From: Thiobaca trueperi
Lineage (GTDB): Bacteria > Pseudomonadota > Gammaproteobacteria > Chromatiales > Chromatiaceae
Length of the DNA: 64,000 bases
Direction of reading: 5' to 3'
NCBI RefSeq assembly: GCF_004342175.1
Contig: NZ_SMAO01000004.1
Span: 372,001 to 436,000, forward strand
The notes beneath the pieces were generated by a model that was not told where the DNA came from, ran no database searches, and saw nothing but the letters and a program-made list of their open reading frames with translations. Positions within the stretch are counted from its first letter, which is position 1; the number at the start of each line of letters is the position of its first letter. Both the position numbers and the translations under genes were made by a program. Below, piece by piece: positions 44,547 through 53,459 of this stretch.

Positions 44547-45710
44547 GTGTCACACAAACATCCTTTTACATTCGCACTCGCGGCGAGTCTTTGCGCGCTC
44601 AGTACGCTGGCCTGTTCGACTGCGCTGTCTGGCCAGTCAAAGGGGGCGGAGTTCCCCGAGACCTCAACCCGCGTGCTCGATCTTGCGCAGCTGAGCGGCA
44701 TGGACCGGCTGCTCGACCGTCTCGCTGACCGTCGGGTGATCTTCGTCGGCGAGAGCCATGACCGCTATGAAGACCATCTGAACCAATTGGCGATCATCCA
44801 GGGTCTGCATGCGCGCGGCAAACCGCTCGTGATCGGCATGGAGTTTTTCCAGCAGCCCTTTCAGCCGGCACTCGACGACTATATCGCCGGAACCCTTGAT
44901 GAGGCCGAGTTCCTGCGCCGGACGCAGTATTTCGACCGCTGGCGTTATGACTATCGGCTCTATCGACCCATTCTGCGCTTCGCCCGCGAACAGCGGATCC
45001 CCGTGATCGCGCTCAATCTGGAGTCTGAATTGACCCGCCGGGTCGGCGAGGTCGGCATCGCCGGTCTGAGCACGGACGAGCGGGCGCGGATTCCAACCGG
45101 CATCGACCGTGCGGATCCCGCCTATCGGGCGCGTCTGGAGGCGGTGTTCAAACAGCATCCCGGCGCAGATCAGCGCAATATCGAGCACTTCGTGGAGGTG
45201 CAGTTAATGTGGGACGAAGGCATGGCTGACCGCGCCGCACAAGCGCTCGCTGCGCATCCCGACCGCACCCTGGTCGTACTGGCCGGGTCCGGTCATCTCG
45301 AATACGGGCAGGGCATCCCCAAACGCCTGCTGCGGCGGGTCGATGTCCCCTCGGCCATCGTGCTCAATGGTGCCGATCGCGATCTCGATCCGGCAGTGGC
45401 CGATTTTCTGCTTTTTCCCAAGCAGGTAGACTTGCCGGCTGCCGGTCTGCTGGGCGTGATGCTGGATCAGACGGCGGCAGGCGAGGGCATGCTGGTGCAG
45501 GGTTTCGCGGAGAAGAGCGGGGCCAAGGCCGCCGGGATCGTCGCGGGCGATCGCATCCTCCGCATCGGTACGCAGCCTATCGCCAGCTATGCCGATATCC
45601 GCATCGCACTGCTCGACAGCCAGCCCGGCCAGACCCTGCCGGTCGAGGTGCAGCGTAAAGGACTGGTCGGCGCGGACGAACGTCTGACCTTTCTGGTAGA
45701 ACTCCATTGA
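44547..45710 (+). CDS. ChaN-like haem-binding protein with PDZ domain
   Basis: A 387-aa exported protein. The N-terminal signal peptide (FTFALAASLCALSTLAC) ends in a cysteine, so it is probably a lipoprotein although the lipobox is weak. It has a ChaN/Tiki-superfamily domain (PF04187, about 35-270) with VIFVGESHDRYEDHLNQL and the late VVLAGSGHLEYGQGIP, whose histidines line the haem or metal site. A C-terminal PDZ domain (about 290-385) includes GAKAAGIVAGDRILRI. The GTG start has GGGG about five bases upstream and fits the signal peptide; an earlier ATG lacks one. ChaN proteins bind cofacial haem in the outer membrane and are iron-regulated elsewhere. The stop overlaps the TTG start of trhP. 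Confidence 0.83.
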   Translation: MSHKHPFTFALAASLCALSTLACSTALSGQSKGAEFPETSTRVLDLAQLSGMDRLLDRLADRRVIFVGESHDRYEDHLNQLAIIQGLHARGKPLVIGMEFFQQPFQPALDDYIAGTLDEAEFLRRTQYFDRWRYDYRLYRPILRFAREQRIPVIALNLESELTRRVGEVGIAGLSTDERARIPTGIDRADPAYRARLEAVFKQHPGADQRNIEHFVEVQLMWDEGMADRAAQALAAHPDRTLVVLAGSGHLEYGQGIPKRLLRRVDVPSAIVLNGADRDLDPAVADFLLFPKQVDLPAAGLLGVMLDQTAAGEGMLVQGFAEKSGAKAAGIVAGDRILRIGTQPIASYADIRIALLDSQPGQTLPVEVQRKGLVGADERLTFLVELH

Positions 45711-47011
45711 ACCCGGACAAGCGACGCGCCCCGGAACTGCTGTCGCCAGCCGGCACCCTTCGCAATCTGCGGTATGCCTTCGCCTATGGGGCGGATGCGG
45801 TCTATGCGGGTCTGCCGCGCTACAGTCTGCGGGTGCGCAACAACGATTTCGACGCCGCGAATCTGGCGCTCGGTCTCGCCGAGGCGCACGCCCTGGGCAA
45901 GCGCTTCTATCTCGCCGCCAATCTCATGCCCCACGGGGCCAAGGTGCGAACCTTCGTGGAGGATCTGGCGCCCATCGTCGCGCTGGGGCCGGATGCGCTC
46001 ATCATGGCCGATCCGGGCCTGATCCTGCTGGTACGCGAGCGCTGGCCCGAGCTTCCAATCCATCTCTCGGTGCAGGCCAATACGGTCAACGCGGCGGCGG
46101 TGCGCTTCTGGCAGGGAGTCGGTGTGTCACGGGTGATTCTGTCGCGCGAACTCTCGCTCGATGAGATCGCCGAGATCCGCGCCGCCTGTCCGGACATCGA
46201 GCTGGAGGTCTTCGTCCACGGCGCGCTCTGCGTGGCCTATTCAGGCCGCTGTCTGCTGTCGGGCTATTTCAACCACCGCGACGCCAATCAGGGCGCCTGC
46301 ACCAATTCCTGCCGCTGGGACTATCGACTGGGGGCCGAGATGTCGGATTCCGGTCAGATGCGTCACCCCGACGCCGACGCGGTCTATCTGCTCGAAGAGG
46401 CCAAGCGGCCGGGCGAATTCATGCCGATCTTCGAGGATGAGCACGGCACCTATATCCTCAATTCGCGCGATCTCCAGGCCGTCGCCCATGTCGAGCGGCT
46501 GGTCGCGATGGGGATCGACTGTCTCAAGATCGAAGGGCGCACCAAGTCGCATTACTATGCCGCGCGGACCGCTCAGGTCTATCGGGCCGCCATCGACGAT
46601 GCTGTGGCCGGACGGACCTTCCGGCCCGAGTTGCTGACTGCGCTGGAGGGGCTCGCCAACCGTGGCTATACCGAGGGCTTCTATCGCCGCCACGCCGCCG
46701 CCGAGTTGCAGAATTATGCCGACGGCGCCTCGCGCAACCAGCGCAGCATTTTCGTCGGCGAAGTGACCGGGGGCGGTGATGGCTGGGCCGAAATTACGGT
46801 CAAAAACCACTTCGCTGTGGGCGACGGGCTGGAACTGATGACACCCGGCGGCAACCGCTCATTTTGTCTGGAACAGATGGAAACTCTGGATGGGGCGGCG
46901 CTCGATGTCGCGCCGGGCGCCGGCTGGCAGGTGCGGATTCGCGTGCCCGGCGAGGTGCAGCCGCTGGGGCTGCTGACCCGACTGCTCACCAACTCGCGGG
47001 ATATGGATTAA
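45707..47011 (+). CDS. trhP: tRNA 5-hydroxyuridine synthase (U32 family, YegQ/TrhP)
   Basis: A 434-aa U32-family protein that, as YegQ/TrhP, makes 5-hydroxyuridine at the wobble position U34 in tRNAs, using prephenate as hydroxyl donor in E. coli. The opening (APELLSPAGTLRNLRYAFA) and SVQANTVNAAAVRFWQ match YegQ, and the cysteine region SGRCLLSGYFNHRDANQGAC then TNSCRWDY has the Fe-S/cysteine pattern of that family. FEDEHGTYILNSRDLQAVAH is likewise diagnostic. The TTG start overlaps the chaN stop (TTGA), so it is translationally coupled. The TAA stop is formed by the start of repeat copy B. Confidence 0.92.
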   Translation: MNPDKRRAPELLSPAGTLRNLRYAFAYGADAVYAGLPRYSLRVRNNDFDAANLALGLAEAHALGKRFYLAANLMPHGAKVRTFVEDLAPIVALGPDALIMADPGLILLVRERWPELPIHLSVQANTVNAAAVRFWQGVGVSRVILSRELSLDEIAEIRAACPDIELEVFVHGALCVAYSGRCLLSGYFNHRDANQGACTNSCRWDYRLGAEMSDSGQMRHPDADAVYLLEEAKRPGEFMPIFEDEHGTYILNSRDLQAVAHVERLVAMGIDCLKIEGRTKSHYYAARTAQVYRAAIDDAVAGRTFRPELLTALEGLANRGYTEGFYRRHAAAELQNYADGASRNQRSIFVGEVTGGGDGWAEITVKNHFAVGDGLELMTPGGNRSFCLEQMETLDGAALDVAPGAGWQVRIRVPGEVQPLGLLTRLLTNSRDMD

Positions 47012-47202
47012 ACCGCGCCCAGCACGGTATGCGATCTTTGTGGATCAGATCGGCCCTGGCAGACTCAAGGATTATCGGAGCTGGCGCGGTTTAAAGTATT
47101 AAAAAATATAAAATTTTAAACCGCGTCTCCACTGATGTCGTTGACTTCCCCAGAGCTAGACACAAATTGAAAATTACGCATATCGCACTGGACGCGGTTT
47201 AA
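47008..47202. repeat. 195-bp CGCGGTTTAA repeat, copy B
   Basis: Same two-module structure as copy A: TTAAACCGCGCC...CTGGCGCGGTTTAA, an A/T-rich linker (AGTATTAAAAAATATAAAA), and TTTTAAACCGCGTCTCCACTG...CACTGGACGCGGTTTAA. It lies between convergent trhP and prfC and supplies the trhP TAA stop. The internal segment CACAAATTGAAAATTACGCA is shared with the other copies with few changes. Confidence 0.95.
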
Positions 47203-47205
47203 GCC

Positions 47206-48786
47206 CTAAAGCTCCCGTGTCGCCAGAAAGCGCACGTCCGGCCAGCGTTCCTGCGCCAGGCTGAGATTCACCATGGTCGGGGCCAGATAGACGAGCTGAT
47301 CGTCGCCGTCGAGCGCCAGATTCTCGTAGCATTTCTCCTTGAACCGCTCCAGCATCCTGGGATCCTCGCAGTGGATCCAGCGTGCAGTCTTGACGCTGAC
47401 CGGCTCGACGATGGCATCGACGCCGTATTCATCGCGTAACCGATAGGCGGCCACGTCGAACTGGAGGATGCCGACCGCGCCCAGGATCAGATCGTTGTTC
47501 TTGAGCGGACGGAACGACTGGGTCGCGCCCTCCTCGGAGAGTTGCAGCACGCCCTTCTGGAGCGCCTTGAGCCGCAGCGGATCCTTGAGCACCACGCGCC
47601 GGAAGAGTTCGGGCGCGAAATAGGGCACGCCCTCGTATTTCAAATCCTCGCCTTCGGTGAAGGTGTCGCCAATCTGGATGGTGCCGTGGTTATGCAGACC
47701 GATGATGTCACCGGGCCAGGCTTCCTCCACATGACGGCGCTCATCGGCCTGAAAGGTGATGGCGTTGGCAACCTGGATGCTCTTGCCGATGCGTACATGA
47801 CGCATCTTCATGCCTTTTTTATAGCTGCCCGAACAGACCCGCAGAAAGGCCACACGGTCACGATGGGCCGGGTCCATATTGGCCTGGATCTTGAAGATGA
47901 AGCCGGTAAAGCCCTCCTCGGACGGCGTGACCTCGCGCTGGCGCGTCTGGCGCGCGCGCGGCGGCGGGGCATACTCGACGAAGGCGTCCAGCAGTTCGCG
48001 CACGCCGAAGTTGTTGATCGCCGAGCCGAAAAAAACCGGGGTCTGTTTGCCGGCAAGGTAGGCATCCTGATCCAGCGGATGACTGGCCCCGAGCACTAGT
48101 TCCATCTCGTCGCGCAGTTCCTGCGCCTGATCCCCGAGCACCTCGTCCATGCGCGGATTGTCCAGACCTTCGATGATCTCGCCTTCGGTGATGCGTCCGC
48201 CATGCTGGGCGCTGAACAGATGGGTGCGTCCGGTACGCAGATCGAAAACCCCCTTGAAGCGCTTGCCCATGCCGATCGGCCAGGTGACGGGTGAGCAGCG
48301 AATCTTCAGCACGCTCTCGATCTCGTCGAGAACCTCGATGGCATCGCGTCCCTCGCGGTCGAGTTTGTTGACGAAGGTGAGGATCGGCGTATCGCGCAGC
48401 CGGCAGACATCCATCAGCTTGATGGTGCGCTCCTCGACGCCTTTGGCTATATCGATCACCATCAGCGCCGAATCAACCGCCGTCAGGGTGCGATAGGTGT
48501 CCTCGGAAAAATCCTCGTGTCCGGGGGTGTCGAGCAGGTTGAGGATGGCGTCACCGTAGGGGAACTGCATGACCGATGAGGTCACCGAGATCCCGCGCTC
48601 CTTCTCCAGCGCCATCCAGTCCGAGGTGGCGTGACGTGCCGCCTTGCGACCCTTGACCGTGCCAGCGAGCTGAATGGCGCCGCCGAACAGCAGGAGTTTT
48701 TCGGTCAGTGTGGTCTTGCCGGCGTCAGGGTGGGAGATGATCGCGAAGGTGCGGCGTTTGTCGAGTTGTTCTTGGAGTTCGCTCAT
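47206..48786 (-). CDS. prfC: peptide chain release factor 3
   Basis: A GTPase that recycles RF1/RF2 from the ribosome after termination. 526 aa (E. coli 529). The G1 P-loop HPDAGKTT is at 19-26, the switch region [12 protein letters not shown] at about 65-76, [15 protein letters not shown] (G3) and NKLDREGRD (G4). The start [14 protein letters not shown] aligns with the E. coli protein; an upstream GTG adds six residues and is less likely. EF-G is excluded by the RF3-specific [15 protein letters not shown] segment. Its downstream end abuts repeat copy B. Confidence 0.96.
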   Translation of the reverse strand: MSELQEQLDKRRTFAIISHPDAGKTTLTEKLLLFGGAIQLAGTVKGRKAARHATSDWMALEKERGISVTSSVMQFPYGDAILNLLDTPGHEDFSEDTYRTLTAVDSALMVIDIAKGVEERTIKLMDVCRLRDTPILTFVNKLDREGRDAIEVLDEIESVLKIRCSPVTWPIGMGKRFKGVFDLRTGRTHLFSAQHGGRITEGEIIEGLDNPRMDEVLGDQAQELRDEMELVLGASHPLDQDAYLAGKQTPVFFGSAINNFGVRELLDAFVEYAPPPRARQTRQREVTPSEEGFTGFIFKIQANMDPAHRDRVAFLRVCSGSYKKGMKMRHVRIGKSIQVANAITFQADERRHVEEAWPGDIIGLHNHGTIQIGDTFTEGEDLKYEGVPYFAPELFRRVVLKDPLRLKALQKGVLQLSEEGATQSFRPLKNNDLILGAVGILQFDVAAYRLRDEYGVDAIVEPVSVKTARWIHCEDPRMLERFKEKCYENLALDGDDQLVYLAPTMVNLSLAQERWPDVRFLATREL

Positions 48787-48957
48787 GGGGGACTGGTCGG
48801 ACACTGCGGGTGCGGGTGAAGCCCGTGAGTATAACGATTTGGGATCGCTCCGGCACGGGCGGTCAGCGCATCGCCTTCATTCAGGCCGCCCCATCCCGAA
48901 AACCTCGTGACATAATGATGGTCATTGTTATTTGGCACTATACCTTGGCCACACCTC

Positions 48958-49797
48958 ATGGATCACAATCGAGACCACAGGCTTCAGACGGTTGACGATT
49001 CGCGCGCAACTCTCGTCAGGCCGGATGAAACACTCTTCATCTCGGATCTGCATCTGTCGCCGGAGCGCCCGACGACCCTGGATCTCTTCCTGCGTTTTCT
49101 GGCCGGACGCGCCCGTCAGGCGGCGCGGCTCTATATTCTCGGCGATCTGTTCGATGCCTGGATCGGGGACGATGACGACACGCCGCTGAACACGCAGGTT
49201 CGCGCGGCGCTACGCGCGCTGACCGACTCTGGCACCGCCTGCGACCTCATGCATGGAAATCGCGATTTTCTGATCGGACGCGCCTTCTGTCGCGACACCG
49301 GCTGCACCCTGCTGCGCGACCCGACGCTCAGATACTTCGACGGCGAACCAACCCTCTTGATGCACGGCGATCTGCTCTGTACCGACGATGCGGCTTATCA
49401 GCAATTTCGCAGGCGCGTTCGCAATCCGTTCGTGCGGCGATTGTTTCTCTGGAAATCACTGGCTGGCCGGCGCGCACTCGCAGCGGATTACCGGGATAAA
49501 AGCCGCGCCGCCAACGCAGACAAACCGCCCGAGATCATGGATGTGAACCAGGGCGCGGTCGTTGCCTGTCTGCGCCGTTTCAACGCCTCGCGGCTGATTC
49601 ACGGTCATACCCATCGGCCCGCTGAACACGCATTCGCGCTTGACGGAACAGCCATCCATCGACTCGTGCTGTCTGAATGGCGAACAGACTGCGGTGAGGT
49701 GTTGGTTCACCGGCCTGGTGGCTGGCATCGTGAATTGATCGTGAAGGGTTTTGACCAGCAGGGTCATCTGTATCAATCGATCACTGCCGCTCAATGA
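48958..49797 (+). CDS. lpxH: UDP-2,3-diacylglucosamine diphosphatase
   Basis: A 279-aa calcineurin-like metallophosphoesterase that makes lipid X in lipid A biosynthesis, at the inner face of the membrane. Metal-binding motifs in order: ISDLHL (28-33), GDLFDAWIGDDD, MHGNRDFLIG, LMHGDLLCTDD and IHGHTHRPAEH. These match LpxH and not LpxI. The N-terminal extension (1-23) is slightly longer than in E. coli (240 aa). Divergent from prfC across 171 bp, an arrangement with no obvious functional link. Confirms a Gram-negative outer membrane with lipid A. Confidence 0.93.
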   Translation: MDHNRDHRLQTVDDSRATLVRPDETLFISDLHLSPERPTTLDLFLRFLAGRARQAARLYILGDLFDAWIGDDDDTPLNTQVRAALRALTDSGTACDLMHGNRDFLIGRAFCRDTGCTLLRDPTLRYFDGEPTLLMHGDLLCTDDAAYQQFRRRVRNPFVRRLFLWKSLAGRRALAADYRDKSRAANADKPPEIMDVNQGAVVACLRRFNASRLIHGHTHRPAEHAFALDGTAIHRLVLSEWRTDCGEVLVHRPGGWHRELIVKGFDQQGHLYQSITAAQ

Positions 49798-49873
49798 TGC
49801 GCGACAGTTTTGTGAATCCGGCCTCAAGTCAGCCGATCAGGCGGCAGGGTCGGACCCCGCCGAGATCCAAACT

Positions 49874-49894
49874 GCACTCCAGGACGCGGTTTAA
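49874..49894. repeat. terminal fragment of the CGCGGTTTAA repeat
   Basis: GCACTCCAGGACGCGGTTTAA matches the last 20 bases of module two (CGCACTGGACGCGGTTTAA). It lies between convergent lpxH and the HMA-like gene and contributes the TAA stop (49891-49893) of the latter. Confidence 0.65.
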
Positions 49895-50244
49895 AGCAGG
49901 ACGCTGACCAGTTTGAGCGCGGAACGCTCGGCAACTTTCTTGACGATAGCCCCCATCAGCACCTTGCCGAACAGTTCGCCGGTCTTGGTCGTAAACGCAT
50001 CGCTGCGTGTCTGAGCGCCAAGACAACCGGTACTTTCAAGCATCGCCAGCAATTGAGCGCGGCTCAGGCGGGCCGTGTCGTAATGGATGGTGATGCTGCT
50101 GGCGTCCGGGTTGAGTCGGACATGGGTTACGCCGTCCAGGGCAAGCAATTGATCCTGAATGCTCAGGGCGGTGATGGATCGACGACGGAACGACGTTGAA
50201 CGAATACGCAGACGCCCGGGGACATGGTGAATCGACTGGTTCAT
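49891..50244 (-). CDS. HMA-like domain protein, 117 aa
   Basis: A small protein with a ferredoxin-like HMA-type fold: IHHVPGRLRIRSTSFRR at the N-terminus, LDGVTHVRLNPDASSITIHY as the central strand-helix-strand, and a helical C-terminal segment with basic and hydrophobic residues (AIVKKVAERSALKLVSVLL). The CxxC metal site of copper chaperones is missing, so it is probably a non-metal HMA_2-type domain as found in some P-type ATPase-associated or membrane-linked proteins. The N-terminal VPGRLR motif is common in that group. Divergent from a cupin gene. Its stop is within a repeat fragment. Confidence 0.6.
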   Translation of the reverse strand: MNQSIHHVPGRLRIRSTSFRRRSITALSIQDQLLALDGVTHVRLNPDASSITIHYDTARLSRAQLLAMLESTGCLGAQTRSDAFTTKTGELFGKVLMGAIVKKVAERSALKLVSVLL

Positions 50245-50425
50245 GGCGACCTCGCTGGCTCGTCAGGATGGCGTAAATGATATGAGTTATCGTTTATAGC
50301 GCATCAAGATCGCCAATGCAAACCTTTCTCAGTTGTCCGGGGTCCAATGCCTTGGTATCGTCACCGGCACGATGGGGCTATCCTGTCTGCATCCTTAAAA
50401 CAGTGGTTTCAGAGGTCAATATTTC
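50245..50425. other. 181-bp divergent region, HMA-like / cupin
   Basis: No coding signal is evident. This region must contain promoters for both genes. It includes an A/T-richer patch (TATGAGTTATCGTTTATAGC) about 25-45 bp upstream of the HMA-like start and TCAGAGGTCAATATTTC directly upstream of the cupin ATG as ribosome-binding region. I see no operator symmetry. Confidence 0.35.
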
Positions 50426-50845
50426 ATGAACGAAGCGGATTGGATGGTCTTTCAGCTTGACGATCTGGTGGCGAAGGTCGAGCGCAACGGTGTGACGCTG
50501 AAGGAATTTCTGCGCACGCCCTCGCTGTCCTGTTCGATCTACTATCTGCCGGTGGGCTCCAAAGATATGGCCAGCGCCCATGAGGAAGACGAGCTCTATC
50601 TGGTGCTGGAAGGCAAGGCCAATCTGCGCGTCGGCGACACCGAGCACGATGTCCAGAAAGGCACGCTGATGTATGTGCATGCCGCATGCAGCCACGCCTT
50701 CTTCGATATTCAGGAAGATCTGACCGTGCTGGCCTTCTTCGGCGCGCCAGTCAAGGCCTTGGGCAGTCATGCCCGAGGACGTTATCGTTTTGGCCATCAG
50801 GAGGATTCGGTAGTTGATCTGGCCGCATCCGGGACGGCCCTTTAG
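50426..50845 (+). CDS. small cupin-domain protein
   Basis: A 139-aa single-domain cupin. Motif 1 appears as HEEDELYLVLEGKANLRVGD, carrying the expected His and Glu metal ligands; motif 2 is TLMYVHAACSHAFFDI with the second His. The double-stranded beta-helix fits the length. Function not predictable beyond metal binding; it may be a sugar or small-ligand-binding protein. It lies upstream of katG on the same strand, with the third AGGAT repeat between them, so co-regulation is uncertain. It starts soon after a divergent HMA-like gene. Confidence 0.75.
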   Translation: MNEADWMVFQLDDLVAKVERNGVTLKEFLRTPSLSCSIYYLPVGSKDMASAHEEDELYLVLEGKANLRVGDTEHDVQKGTLMYVHAACSHAFFDIQEDLTVLAFFGAPVKALGSHARGRYRFGHQEDSVVDLAASGTAL

Positions 50846-50884
50846 GCGATTTCCTGAAAACAATCTACCCACGGAGATGTCGTG

Positions 50885-50983
50885 AATGGACAGGATTCAC
50901 AGGATTTTTCAAGATTGACAGGATTCAGAAAACAATGACTTGTCTCCTGTGAATCCTGCGAAATCCTGTTCATCCTGTCCATT
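50885..50983. repeat. 99-bp AGGAT-rich inverted repeat, copy 3
   Basis: Left end AATGGACAGGATTCACAGGA and right end ATCCTGTTCATCCTGTCCATT; the terminal 12 bp are a perfect inverted repeat. Between the cupin and katG, about 100 bp upstream of katG. Confidence 0.92.
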
Positions 50984-51048
50984 TGGAGCCTTGACTCTGG
51001 TAGAAACTTTCCCGGAAACCACCTTAACTGCTTGAGAATCACCTCTGA

Positions 51049-53298
<2,250 letters not shown>

Positions 53299-53322
53299 TA
53301 GCGAATGGGGAATGCTGATTGG

Positions 53323-53347
53323 CGCCGCCTCGACAGACGAGGCGGCG
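53323..53347 (+). terminator. katG hairpin terminator
   Basis: CGCCGCCTCG-ACAGA-CGAGGCGGCG is a perfect 10-bp GC stem with a 5-base loop, 25 bp after the katG stop. It is nested in a wider inverted repeat, GAATGGGGAAT (53303-53313) / ATTCCCCATTC (53373-53383). No U-run follows, so it may need Rho. Confidence 0.65.
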
Positions 53348-53459
53348 TGATCAGGCATCCGCCTGGATTCCGATTCCCCATTCTTCCTTGCATTCGACCA
53401 TGGCAATGCCTGTTCGTGATGTTCGATCAGGCGTCGCAAGACAATCTGGAGTACCCATC

